Source of the DNA: Actinomycetota bacterium
GTDB taxonomy: Bacteria > Actinomycetota > Thermoleophilia > UBA2241
Assembly (NCBI GenBank): GCA_026392275.1
Contig: JAPLCM010000058.1
Location: forward strand, 1 to 38,735
Direction of reading: 5' to 3'
Length of the DNA stretch: 38,735 bases
Shown piece by piece: positions 17,755-26,661 of this stretch (the first letter of the stretch is position 1; each line of letters begins with the position of its first letter). Made by a program: the position numbers and the translations under genes. The notes beneath the pieces were generated by a model, which searched no databases, was not told the DNA's origin, and saw only the letters and a list, made by a program, of their open reading frames with translations.

Positions 17755-17781
17755 GGCGGGGGCCGATTGACGGCCCCCGCC
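17755..17781 (+). terminator. GC hairpin, possible terminator of the RNase E/G transcript
   Basis: Perfect 11-bp stem GGCGGGGGCCG / CGGCCCCCGCC, 5-nt loop ATTGA, starting 34 nt after the stop; no T-tract. Confidence 0.5.
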
Positions 17782-17795
17782 CGGTTGGCTATCAT
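17767..17795 (+). promoter_or_regulatory. Sigma70-like promoter TTGACG-N17-TATCAT upstream of rplU
   Basis: -35 TTGACG 17767-17772, -10 TATCAT 17790-17795, spacer 17; ATG of rplU at 17825. Confidence 0.65.
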
Positions 17796-17824
17796 CATCT
17801 GCCGTTGTCTTGTGGGGAGTTGAA

Positions 17825-18178
17825 ATGACGAAGTCCGATGTCACGTACGCGGTCATCCGCGCCGGTGGACAGCAATTCAAGGTAAGCGCCGGCGACACCA
17901 TCGTGGTCGATCGCGTCGACGCCGAAGAAGGCAAGAGCGTCACCTACGATACCCTGGCCGTGCGCACGGACAGCGGTACGTTTGACGGCGACGCCGCCAG
18001 GCACGCCAAGGTCGAGGCCAAGGTCAGCGAGCACTTGCTCGGCAAGAAGATCAAGGTCTTCACCTACAAGGCCAAGAGCACGTTCAAGAAGACCAAGGGT
18101 CATCGCAGCCGGCTGACCAAGCTGACCATCGAGTCGATCACCCTCAAGAATACGAAGGAGACCCAGGGTGGCGCATAA
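17825..18178 (+). CDS. rplU: 50S ribosomal protein bL21
   Basis: [24 protein letters not shown]...[32 protein letters not shown]. Confidence 0.96.
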   Translation: MTKSDVTYAVIRAGGQQFKVSAGDTIVVDRVDAEEGKSVTYDTLAVRTDSGTFDGDAARHAKVEAKVSEHLLGKKIKVFTYKAKSTFKKTKGHRSRLTKLTIESITLKNTKETQGGA

Positions 18179-18422
18179 GAAGGGCGCCGGCACCAGCCGT
18201 AACGGCCGCGATTCCGAGTCCAAGCGTCTCGGCGTCAAGGCGTTCGCCGGCCAGGTGGTCCCGGCAGGATCGATCATCGTGCGCCAGCGCGGAACGAAGT
18301 TCCGCCCCGGCGAGAACGCCGGCATCGGCGTCGACCATACCATCTTTGCCAAGGTGAGCGGACGTCTCGTCTTCACCGAGAAGGGCGCCGGGCGCTTCAT
18401 CTCGGTGGTCGCCGAGGCCTGA
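18168..18422 (+). CDS. rpmA: 50S ribosomal protein bL27
   Basis: [65 protein letters not shown] start. Confidence 0.97.
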   Translation: MAHKKGAGTSRNGRDSESKRLGVKAFAGQVVPAGSIIVRQRGTKFRPGENAGIGVDHTIFAKVSGRLVFTEKGAGRFISVVAEA

Positions 18423-18453
18423 TTGCCGCCGGCCCCGGCCGGCCGCGCTCATC

Positions 18454-19728
18454 ATGCTCGATAGGGCCAGCATCTGCGTGCGCGCAGGCCGTGGCGGCAA
18501 CGGCTCGCTGAGCTTCCGCCGCGAGAAGTACGTGCCCAAGGGCGGGCCCGACGGCGGCGACGGAGCGCCCGGCGGCGACGTGGTGCTCATGGCTACGCGC
18601 CAGTTTCACGACCTCAGCCACTTCCGCCACAAACACCACTTCCGTGCCGCCGACGGCGGCCAGGGCCGCGGCGCCAACAAGCGCGGCGCCGACGGCGGGG
18701 TGCTGGAGGTCCAAGTGCCGGTGGGCACCGAGGTGTTGGGCGCCGACGGCGTCATGCTGGGTGATCTCGTGACCGAGGGCCAGCGCCTGCTGGTCGCGCG
18801 CGGTGGCGAAGGCGGCCGCGGCAACGTCTGTTTCAAGAGCTCCACACGCCAGGCGCCGAAATTCGCCGAGAGAGGGCTGGACGGGGAGGAACTCTGGCTG
18901 ACGCTCTCGCTGAAGCTCCTCGCCGACATCGGCCTGGTCGGGCTGCCCAACGCCGGCAAGTCGTCATTGCTGGCGGCGCTCACGAGGGCACACCCCAAGA
19001 TCGCCGCCTACCCGTTCACCACCATCGAGCCCAATCTCGGGGTGCTCTCCGTGGGCCAAGGCACGGCCGTCATCGCCGACATCCCGGGCCTCATCGAGGG
19101 AGCCGGCGAGGGCGCCGGGCTGGGGCACCGCTTCCTGGCGCACATCGAACGCACGGCGCTGCTGATGTTCGTGCTCGACGGTGGCGACGGCGCGGCGGAC
19201 TGGTCCGCCGCGCTCGACACGGTGCGCGGCGAGCTCGGCGCTTTTCGCGCCCAGCTCCTCCAGCGGCCAGCGCTCGTGGTCGTGAACAAAGCCGACCTGT
19301 TGGACGCCGCCGGCAGGGAAGAGGCCGGCGCGTTCCTCGCCGGCCTCGAGTGGCCGGCGGCGTCACTGCTGGTCTCCGCGCAGCGAGGCGACGGCCTGAA
19401 GGACCTGGTCGCGACGCTTGCCGAGGTCATGGTGAGCGCCCGCGAGGCGCAGGCCCCGGCGGCCTCGGCCGCGGCGGCCGCGACCGTGCTGCGCCCGGCG
19501 GACGCGCGACTCGAGTCCTTCACGGTCGCGCGCGACGGCGAGTGTTTCGTGGTGCGCGGCTTCCAGATCGAGCGCCTGTTCGCCAAGGCCGACCTCGACA
19601 ACGAAGACGCCGTCGCGTATCTGCAGCAGCTTATCGAGCGCGCCGGGCTCAACGACGCCCTGCGCAAGGCTGGCGCGACGCCTGGCGACACAGTCCTCGT
19701 CGGCGCGCAGGAGTTCGAATTCGCGTGA
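18454..19728 (+). CDS. obgE: Obg GTPase
   Basis: Gly-rich Obg fold RAGRGGNGSLSFRREKYVPKGGPDGGDGAPGGDVVL; GLVGLPNAGKSSLLAALT; C-terminal OCT-like domain. Confidence 0.96.
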   Translation: MLDRASICVRAGRGGNGSLSFRREKYVPKGGPDGGDGAPGGDVVLMATRQFHDLSHFRHKHHFRAADGGQGRGANKRGADGGVLEVQVPVGTEVLGADGVMLGDLVTEGQRLLVARGGEGGRGNVCFKSSTRQAPKFAERGLDGEELWLTLSLKLLADIGLVGLPNAGKSSLLAALTRAHPKIAAYPFTTIEPNLGVLSVGQGTAVIADIPGLIEGAGEGAGLGHRFLAHIERTALLMFVLDGGDGAADWSAALDTVRGELGAFRAQLLQRPALVVVNKADLLDAAGREEAGAFLAGLEWPAASLLVSAQRGDGLKDLVATLAEVMVSAREAQAPAASAAAAATVLRPADARLESFTVARDGECFVVRGFQIERLFAKADLDNEDAVAYLQQLIERAGLNDALRKAGATPGDTVLVGAQEFEFA

Positions 19729-20831
19729 AGACCATCGTCGTCAAAGTCGGCTCGAGCACCGTGGCCGACGATCAGCTGCGCCTGCGCCGCCGACTGCTCG
19801 CCGGCCTGGCCGCCGACGTGGCGGAGCTCGTGCACGGTGGGCGCCGGGTGGTGCTCGTGTCCAGCGGCGCCATCGCCTGCGGTCAGCATGTGCTGGGCGT
19901 CGCCGAACGGCCCCGCCTTGTGCCGGCCCTGCAGGCCGCGTCCGCCGTCGGTCAGGGCCGGTTGTTCGCTCACTACGAGAGGCTGTTCGGCGATCACGAG
20001 CTGATCGCCGCCCAGGTGCTGCTCACCAGCGACGACTTCGCGCGGCGCACGAGCTACGTCAACGCGCGCAACACGTTGCGCCGGTTGCTCGGATGGGGAG
20101 TGGTGCCGGTGGTCAACGAGAACGACACGACGGCCACCGACGAGATCCGCTTCGGCGACAACGACGTGCTCGCCGCCCAGGTGGCCATCATGCTTGGCGC
20201 CTCGATGCTGGTGCTGCTCACCGACCAGGACGGTCTCTACACCAGCGACCCACGGCATGACCCGGAGGCTCGTCTTGTCGAGCGCGTCGAGCACCCTCGC
20301 GAACTCGTGGCGCTCGACGTCGGCCAGGCGTCCCGGCGCGGAGCCGGCGGGATGCGCGGCAAGGTGGCGGCAGCCGTCATGGCCGCCGCCGCCGACGTGC
20401 GCACGGTGATCGCCAACGGCGCCCGTCCGGGCGTGCTCGCCGCCGCCGTCGCCGGTGAACCTGTGGGGACCAGCGTGTGCCCCCAGCCGGCGGGCGTGTC
20501 CGCCTTCAAGCTGTGGCTGCGCTACGCCAAACCCGTGCGTGGTACTCTAGAGGTCGACGCCGGGGCCGCGCGTGCGGTGGCGTCGGGGGGCGGCAGCCTG
20601 TTGCCGGTCGGGGTTTTGGTTGTGCACGGGGGGTTCGCCGCCGGGGACGCCGTGGCCATCGTCGGCCCCGACGGCGCCGAGATCGCGCGAGGGCTCGCCA
20701 CGATGAGCGCCCGCGACGTGCGTCGCGTGCGCGGTCTGCGCAGCGACGAATTGCGCGCGCAGAGCCCTCATCTCGAGGACGAAGTAGTGCATCGGGACTG
20801 CCTGGTGCTGGTAGGCGAGGAGGCCGAGTGA
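19725..20831 (+). CDS. proB: Glutamate 5-kinase (with PUA domain)
   Basis: VKTIVVKVGSSTVADDQ; VVLVSSGAIACGQHVLG; VVPVVNENDTTATDEIRFGDNDVLAAQVA; C-terminal PUA region. GTGA overlap with obgE. Confidence 0.95.
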   Translation: MKTIVVKVGSSTVADDQLRLRRRLLAGLAADVAELVHGGRRVVLVSSGAIACGQHVLGVAERPRLVPALQAASAVGQGRLFAHYERLFGDHELIAAQVLLTSDDFARRTSYVNARNTLRRLLGWGVVPVVNENDTTATDEIRFGDNDVLAAQVAIMLGASMLVLLTDQDGLYTSDPRHDPEARLVERVEHPRELVALDVGQASRRGAGGMRGKVAAAVMAAAADVRTVIANGARPGVLAAAVAGEPVGTSVCPQPAGVSAFKLWLRYAKPVRGTLEVDAGAARAVASGGGSLLPVGVLVVHGGFAAGDAVAIVGPDGAEIARGLATMSARDVRRVRGLRSDELRAQSPHLEDEVVHRDCLVLVGEEAE

Positions 20832-22075
20832 GCGTGCAACAGACCTGCGCTGCGGCTCAACGCGCTGCGCGCGTGTTGGCGGGCCTGCCCCGCGCCCGCA
20901 AGGACGAGGCGCTCGGCAACGTCGCCGACGCTCTCTCGCGCCGCGCCGCCGAGATCCTTGCCGAGAACGCCGAAGACGTGCGGCTTGGCCGCGAGAATCG
21001 GCTCCCCGACGCGCTCGTCGATCGCCTGCTCCTCGATGAGGACCGGCTGCACGACGTAGCGACGAGCGTGCGTGCCTTGGCGGCGCTGCCCGATCCCGTG
21101 GGGCAGCTGGTCGACGGCTGGCGTCTCGAGAACGGCGTCGAGCTGCGCAAGGTGCGCGTGCCTTTGGGCGTCGTCGCTGTGATCTACGAGGCGCGGCCCA
21201 ACGTCACCGTCGACGCCGCGTGTCTGTGCCTCAAGACCGGGAACGCCGTCATCCTGCGCGGCGGCAGCGCCGCCATGCACTCCAACCGTATCCTTTCTGA
21301 GGTCGTCCAGGGCGCCGTCATCGAGGCCGGCCTGCCATGCGAGGCGGTCTCGTGCCTCACCCCGGACCGTCGCGAGCTCGACGAGCTGCTCGAGCAGCGC
21401 CGCTACGTCGATCTCGTGATCCCGCGCGGCGGCGAGGACCTCAAGAACTACCTCATGGACCGCAGCAAGGTACCCGTGATCTACGCGGCTGGCGGCAACT
21501 GCCACGTGTACGCCGATGCCGCGGCCGACCTCGACAAGGCAGTGCATATCATCGTCAACGCCAAGTGCCAGCGTCCTGGCGTGTGCAATGCCGCCGAGAC
21601 GCTACTCGTCCATCGCGACGTGGCCGCCGAGTTCCTGCCCCGCGCCGTCGACGAGCTGAAGCGGCGTGGCGTCGAGCTCGTGGTCGACAAGGCCGCCGGC
21701 GACCTGCTCGGCGATCCGACCTTGAAGCGCGCCAACAAGACGCACTACGAGACGGAGTTCCTGGCGCTCAAGCTCGCCGTGCGCGTCGTCGACTCTCTGG
21801 ACGAGGCCCTCGAGCACATCGCCACCTACGGCACGCGGCACTCCGAGGCGATCGTCACCGAAGACCTCGGCGCTGCCCGGCGGTTCACGGCCGAGGTCGA
21901 CGCCGCCTGCGTGTACGTGAATGCCTCGACGCGCTTCACCGACGGTGGCGCGTTCGGGCTGGGCGCGGAGATGGGCATCTCCACGCAGAAGCTTCATGCG
22001 CGCGGCCCCATCGCCCTCCAGGAGCTCACCTGCGTCAAGTACGAGCTGTGGGGCGACGGGCAGGTGCGCCCCTAG
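20828..22075 (+). CDS. proA: Gamma-glutamyl phosphate reductase
   Basis: VRVPLGVVAVIYEARPNVTVDAACLCLKTGNAVILRGGS; VNASTRFTDGGAFGLGAEMGISTQKLHARGPIALQELT. GTGA overlap with proB. Confidence 0.96.
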   Translation: MSVQQTCAAAQRAARVLAGLPRARKDEALGNVADALSRRAAEILAENAEDVRLGRENRLPDALVDRLLLDEDRLHDVATSVRALAALPDPVGQLVDGWRLENGVELRKVRVPLGVVAVIYEARPNVTVDAACLCLKTGNAVILRGGSAAMHSNRILSEVVQGAVIEAGLPCEAVSCLTPDRRELDELLEQRRYVDLVIPRGGEDLKNYLMDRSKVPVIYAAGGNCHVYADAAADLDKAVHIIVNAKCQRPGVCNAAETLLVHRDVAAEFLPRAVDELKRRGVELVVDKAAGDLLGDPTLKRANKTHYETEFLALKLAVRVVDSLDEALEHIATYGTRHSEAIVTEDLGAARRFTAEVDAACVYVNASTRFTDGGAFGLGAEMGISTQKLHARGPIALQELTCVKYELWGDGQVRP

Positions 22076-22079
22076 CGCC

Positions 22080-22688
22080 GTGCACGAGGCACGAGCGCGC
22101 CTCGGCGTCATCGGCGGGAGCTTCGACCCGCCGCACCTCGGCCATCTCGTCATCGCCTCCGAGGCGCACGCGCTTCTCGGTCTCGAACGCGTGCTCTTCG
22201 TGCCGGCCGCCGCGCCGCCGCACAAGGACCTCGAAGAGCACACGGCGGCCGACGTCCGTCTCGAGATGACCGCGCTGGCCGTCGCCGACGACATCCGTTT
22301 CGCCGCGTCGGGTCTGGAGATCGAGCGCGGCCTCGTCTACACGCGCGACACGCTGTCCGCCGTGGCGGAGCGCTTCCCGGGGCGCGACCTCGTGTTCATC
22401 ATGGGCTCCGATTCGCTGTTGCAGTTTGACGCGTGGCACGATCCCGAGGGCATCCTCGAGCGTTGCAGCCTCGCGGTGGCGCCGCGCCCCGGCGACGATC
22501 TCGCGGTCGTCGCTGCCGCCACGGCTCGCTGGGGTGCGGCGCGGGTCACCATCCTCGAGGCTCCGCCGGTCGGCGTGTCGTCGAGCCAGATCCGGGCGCG
22601 CGTCGCCGAGGGCCTGCCGATTCGCTATATCGTGCCGCGGGCCGTCGAGAAGTTCATCGCCGGTCGCGGTCTGTACGGGCGCTCGTGA
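22080..22688 (+). CDS. nadD: Nicotinate-nucleotide adenylyltransferase
   Basis: RLGVIGGSFDPPHLGHLVIASEAHALLGLERVLFVPAAAPPHK; MGSDSLLQFDAWHDPEGIL; SSSQIRARVAEGLPIRYIVPRAVEKFI. Confidence 0.95.
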   Translation: MHEARARLGVIGGSFDPPHLGHLVIASEAHALLGLERVLFVPAAAPPHKDLEEHTAADVRLEMTALAVADDIRFAASGLEIERGLVYTRDTLSAVAERFPGRDLVFIMGSDSLLQFDAWHDPEGILERCSLAVAPRPGDDLAVVAAATARWGAARVTILEAPPVGVSSSQIRARVAEGLPIRYIVPRAVEKFIAGRGLYGRS

Positions 22689-23248
22689 TCGACCGGGCAC
22701 AGGCGGAGCTGCTCATCGCCGGGCGCCTCTCGGAGAAGCGGCGCGAGCACTCGCGACGCGTGGCGGCCGAGGCCGCCGAGCTGGCGCAGCGCTTCGGCGC
22801 CGCGCCCGAAGCGGCCGTGATCGCCGGCCTGCTGCACGACTACTGCCGGGACCTCACGGACGCGGAGACGCTGGCCGCCGCGGCGCGCTACGGCCTCAAG
22901 GTGGGGCCGGTCGAGGCGCGGCGCCCCAGGAATATCCTGCACGGTCCCGTGGCCGCCGCCGAGCTCTCCGCAGCCGGCCTCGACGCCGCCATCGTCGGAG
23001 CGATCGCCCGCCACACCACCGGCGGCCCCGGCATGACGGTGCTCGAGAAGTGCCTGTATCTGGCCGACTTCTGCGAGCCGGGCCGCAAGTTCCCCGGCCT
23101 CGATGAAGTTCGCGCCCTGGCGGGCGCGTCGCTCGATGCGGCCGTGGCGGCCGCGGCCCGGATCACCTTGCTCGACCTCATCGTCCGCGGGCGCGGGGTG
23201 GTGCCCGATGCGCTGGCGTTGTACAACGAGACCCATGCCGGCCACTAA
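22685..23248 (+). CDS. yqeK: YqeK-like HD-domain hydrolase
   Basis: EKRREHSRRVAAEAAELAQRFG...AVIAGLLHDYCRDL; HGPVAA; ARHTTGGPGMTVLEKCLYLADFCEPGRKFPGLDEVRALA. Confidence 0.9.
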   Translation: MIDRAQAELLIAGRLSEKRREHSRRVAAEAAELAQRFGAAPEAAVIAGLLHDYCRDLTDAETLAAAARYGLKVGPVEARRPRNILHGPVAAAELSAAGLDAAIVGAIARHTTGGPGMTVLEKCLYLADFCEPGRKFPGLDEVRALAGASLDAAVAAAARITLLDLIVRGRGVVPDALALYNETHAGH

Positions 23249-24404
23249 GAAGGGCTACAGGGTCGCTCGTCTGCGCCGCCGCCGCCGCACCAAGGCGGAG
23301 CTCTGGCAGGCCTGGGTACTCTACGTCCTCGCTGCCGCCGTGGCCTTCGGCGCCGTGTTCGGCGCCTGGCAACTGGGGTCTCGCTGGCTGCAGAAACCGG
23401 AGGAGCCGGCGAGAGGCAGCTACCTGGCACTCGTCACGCTGACGGCGCCGGGATCCGCCGAGCCGGTGGCGGCTGCGCTGGTCGTCAAGGATGCAGCGAA
23501 CGACGCCACTGCCTTGTACGTGATCCCCAGGGATCTGTTGCTCGAGGGGCCGGACGGCGAGTATGTGTTCGCCGGCGACGCCATGGCGGCGGGCACGCTG
23601 AAACAGGATCTGCAGCGCGTCGTGCACGCCGGGATCGACGCGCAGTACGAGTTGCCGTTCGCCGCTCTCGGCGATCTCGCCGCGGCAGGGGAGTTCCAGC
23701 TCTCGCTGCCCGATCCGGTGGAGCTTGACGTGGCAGGCACGACACGGACGTTCGAGGATCGCGCCATCGTGTCAGCCTCTGAGCTTCCCGCACTCTTCGC
23801 TGCAAGCGGGCCGAGCGGCGAAGACGCGGCGCACATGCAGGAAGCGCTCTGGAAGGCGGTGCTTGACGCCGCGGCACTGCGCCCGGGCGACGTACGCGTC
23901 GCGGCCGCCCGCGCTGCCGCCGCACGAGCCAAGGGCAGTGCCGACCGGTGGTATCTGGGCGACGCGTTGCGCCGGCTCACGGGTGGCGCGGCCGTGGCAG
24001 GACGCATTCCTTCGTACTGGCGGGTGGCCGAGGGCCAGTTCGCCTTCCTTCCCAAGGTCGACGACATCATGGCCCAGATCACGCGCAAGGCCCCGGACTA
24101 CCGCAGCCGCTTCACGGTCGTGGTGCGCAACGGCAGCGGACGGGTGGGTGCCGGCTTGGGCGTCGCGGAGCGGCTCGCCATCCTCGATGTGAATCTCCCG
24201 GCGCCGACCAACGCCGACACCTTCGACTACCGGCAGACGCAGATCCTGGCGGGCAGCCGGGCCCTTCCGGTGGCGCAGGACATCCGTGCTATACTCGGCC
24301 GCGGAGTCATCCTCGACGGCGCGGACGTGCCTCCGGACACGGTCGTGGTCATCGTCGGTGCCGACACCGAGCCCACCAATGCCAAGCCAAAGGAACAGCC
24401 GTAG
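23235..24404 (+). CDS. Membrane-anchored protein with LytR C-terminal-like domain
   Basis: TM near N-terminus (WVLYVLAAAVAFGAVFGAWQLG); C-terminal FTVVVRNGSGRVGAGLGVAERLAILDVNLPAPTNADTFDYRQTQILAGS...PPDTVVVIVGAD; between yqeK and rsfS. Confidence 0.75.
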   Translation: MPATKKGYRVARLRRRRRTKAELWQAWVLYVLAAAVAFGAVFGAWQLGSRWLQKPEEPARGSYLALVTLTAPGSAEPVAAALVVKDAANDATALYVIPRDLLLEGPDGEYVFAGDAMAAGTLKQDLQRVVHAGIDAQYELPFAALGDLAAAGEFQLSLPDPVELDVAGTTRTFEDRAIVSASELPALFAASGPSGEDAAHMQEALWKAVLDAAALRPGDVRVAAARAAAARAKGSADRWYLGDALRRLTGGAAVAGRIPSYWRVAEGQFAFLPKVDDIMAQITRKAPDYRSRFTVVVRNGSGRVGAGLGVAERLAILDVNLPAPTNADTFDYRQTQILAGSRALPVAQDIRAILGRGVILDGADVPPDTVVVIVGADTEPTNAKPKEQP

Positions 24405-24832
24405 CACTCGAGGCAGAGCTCACGGCGGCCGAAGAACTGGCGCGCGACATCGCCGGCCACGCCGCCGACAAGAAGGCCGACGACATCGTCGTCCTTGCGA
24501 TGGGCGACGCCGTCAACTGGACCGACTTCTTCGTGATCGCCACCGGTGCCAACTCCCGCCAGACCAAAGGCATCGCCGAAGAGATCGAGGGCAAGCTCCG
24601 CCCGCGACGGCGTGCGGCGCGTGTCGAGGGCGCACACGAAGCCGAGTGGATCCTGCTCGACTTCATCGATGTGGTCGTGCATGTGTTCACGCCCGCGGCA
24701 CGTGATTTCTATCGTCTCGAGACGCTGTGGGGCGACGTCCCTCGCCTGGACCTCGCGGGCAGGGTCGGCGAGGCGCACGGCGAACCTGCCGGGAAGGTCC
24801 AAGCGAGTGTGGGGGAGGCTCCATATGCTTAG
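24401..24832 (+). CDS. rsfS: Ribosomal silencing factor RsfS (start codon atypical)
   Basis: (V/M)ALEAELTAAEELARDIAGHAADKKADDIVVLAMGDAVNWTDFFVIATGANSRQTKGIAEEIE...EAEWILLDFIDVVVHVF. Start assigned to GTA 24401, 6 nt after AAAGGA; no ATG/GTG/TTG for more than 40 codons upstream. Confidence 0.9.
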   Translation, partial: VALEAELTAAEELARDIAGHAADKKADDIVVLAMGDAVNWTDFFVIATGANSRQTKGIAEEIEGKLRPRRRAARVEGAHEAEWILLDFIDVVVHVFTPAARDFYRLETLWGDVPRLDLAGRVGEAHGEPAGKVQASVGEAPYA

Positions 24833-25343
24833 GCCGGTTTCCGCGGCGTGTGCCGCACTCATCCTCATCATTGCCGTCGCGGCCGTCGCGGCGGGGCCCG
24901 TAGGTGCTTCTCAGCGCACCGCCAACGAGGCCGCCTTACTTCAGCTCATCAACCATGCCCGCACGCAGCGGGTGTTGGCGCCTCTGCACCTGCACGCGGC
25001 CTTGAACCGTTCCGCACTGGCTCACTCCCGGGACATGATGCGCCGTCACTACTTCTCTCACTCGTCGCCGGGCGGCGCGAGTTGCGGCGCTCGCACGCGT
25101 CGCGCCGGCTATGCGACGAGCGGCTGTCGTTCCTGGGCCGTCTCCGAGGTGATCGGCTGGGGCATGGGCTCCGTCGGCACGCCGCAGGCCGTTTTCAGAG
25201 CCTGGATGAGGTCCGCGTATCATCGCTCGATCATCCTCGGCGGGCGCTGGCGAGACGTGGGCGTAGGAGCCGTCTCCGGCACGTTCCAGGGCGCCTCGGG
25301 GTCGTGGATGTACACGGTCGACGTGGGGCGCCGCAGCAAGTAG
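24825..25343 (+). CDS. Secreted CAP/SCP-like domain protein
   Basis: Signal peptide MLRPVSAACAALILIIAVAAVAAGPVGAS; LLQLINHARTQRVLAPLHLHAALNRSALAHSRDMMRRHYFSHSSPGG; AWMRSAYHRSIILGGRWRDVGVG; SD GGGGGAGG. Confidence 0.85.
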   Translation: MLRPVSAACAALILIIAVAAVAAGPVGASQRTANEAALLQLINHARTQRVLAPLHLHAALNRSALAHSRDMMRRHYFSHSSPGGASCGARTRRAGYATSGCRSWAVSEVIGWGMGSVGTPQAVFRAWMRSAYHRSIILGGRWRDVGVGAVSGTFQGASGSWMYTVDVGRRSK

Positions 25344-25378
25344 CCTGGGCGCGGCGGCGCTCTGCTTTCCCCACACGA

Positions 25379-25408
25379 TTGACCAGCCGTCCTGTTCGGG
25401 GGTAAGAT
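25379..25408 (+). promoter_or_regulatory. Sigma70-like promoter TTGACC-N18-TAAGAT upstream of dinB
   Basis: -35 TTGACC 25379-25384, -10 TAAGAT 25403-25408; ATG of dinB only 8 nt after the -10. Confidence 0.65.
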
Positions 25409-25409
25409 A

Positions 25410-25423
25410 CGAACGTATGTTCG
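25410..25423 (+). promoter_or_regulatory. LexA/SOS box, overlapping dinB start codon
   Basis: CGAAC-GTAT-GTTCG, Gram-positive/actinobacterial CGAAC-N4-GTTCG type; dinB ATG 25417-25419 lies inside it. Confidence 0.75.
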
Positions 25424-26661
25424 TCTCCCACCGGGCAATCCTGCACCTCGATATGGACGCCTTCTTCGCTTCGGTCGAGCAGGCGCGGCGCCCCGAGCTG
25501 CGCGGCCTGCCGGTGATCGTCGGCGGCGAGCACGGCGGCCGCGGCGTCGTCTCCGCATGTTCGTACGAGGCGCGCGCCTTCGGCGTCCACAGCGCCATGC
25601 CCATCTTCCAGGCCGAACGCCTCTGCCCGCGGGGGGTGTTTCTCCCCGTCGACATGAATGCCTACGTGGCCGTGCACCGCGACCTCGTGGAGCTACTCGG
25701 GCAGTACACCGATCTCGTCGAGGTGGCCTCCATCGACGAGGCCTATCTGGACGTCACCGGCAGCCGGCGGCTGTTCGGGCCGCCGCGCGCCATCGCCTTA
25801 CGCGCCCAGGAACAGGTGTACGACGCCCACGGCATCACCTGTTCCATCGGCATCGGGCCCACGAAACTGCTGGCCAAGCTGGCCGCCGGCCTCAACAAGC
25901 CGGCCGGTATCGGCGAGCTCACCGCCGCCGACGTCCACGGCCGCCTGCGCGGGCTGCCGGTCGGCGATGTCTGCGGCATCGGGCCGGTCACGCAGGAGCG
26001 GCTCGCCGCCCTCGGTCTCACCACGCTCGGCATGCTGCAGGACGTCCCTTTCCCGCTGCTCGCTGCGGCCTTCGGCCGCGGCGCCCACGACCTGCGCCAG
26101 CTCGCCCTGGGGCGTAGCCTGTCGCCGGTGCGCAGTACACGGCCGCTACCCCAATCGGTCGGCCGCGAGGTCACGTTCGCCGACGACACCAACGACCTCG
26201 AGCTGCTGCGTGCCACTCTGCTCGCGCTCACCGACAACGCCGTCGCCGAACTGCGCCGCAAGGGTCTGGCGGCGCGCACCGTCGAGCTCAAGGTGCGCTT
26301 CAACACCTTTCATACCGTGGGGCGGCGCCGCACGCTGGCGCGCTCCGTCAGCGCCACGCGGCCTCTCTACGAGACGGCCGTGGCGCTGCTCGACGAGCTC
26401 GGCATCGGCGCCCGCTGGGTGCGCCTCGTCGGGGTGAGCATCAGTGGCTTCACGCACAACGCCTTTCAGCTCACGCTCGACGAGGGCTGGCGCGAGGTGG
26501 CGCTCGGCGAGGCCGTCGACCGCGTCCGCGAGAAGTACGGCTTCAAGGCGCTCAAGCTGGCCGGTGGCGCCGTGGCCGAGCGGCATCTCGAGCGCTCCAG
26601 CCCCGGGCTCGCGTTCACGCCCTCCGCGGCGGGGCCTCCGGCGTCCTCGCGCGACGCGTGA
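25417..26661 (+). CDS. dinB: DNA polymerase IV (Y-family)
   Basis: ILHLDMDAFFASVEQARRPELRGLPVIVGG; VVSACSYEARAFGVHSAMP; VASIDEAYLDVTGS; GITCSIGIGPTKLLAKLAAGLNKP. Confidence 0.96.
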   Translation: MFVSHRAILHLDMDAFFASVEQARRPELRGLPVIVGGEHGGRGVVSACSYEARAFGVHSAMPIFQAERLCPRGVFLPVDMNAYVAVHRDLVELLGQYTDLVEVASIDEAYLDVTGSRRLFGPPRAIALRAQEQVYDAHGITCSIGIGPTKLLAKLAAGLNKPAGIGELTAADVHGRLRGLPVGDVCGIGPVTQERLAALGLTTLGMLQDVPFPLLAAAFGRGAHDLRQLALGRSLSPVRSTRPLPQSVGREVTFADDTNDLELLRATLLALTDNAVAELRRKGLAARTVELKVRFNTFHTVGRRRTLARSVSATRPLYETAVALLDELGIGARWVRLVGVSISGFTHNAFQLTLDEGWREVALGEAVDRVREKYGFKALKLAGGAVAERHLERSSPGLAFTPSAAGPPASSRDA

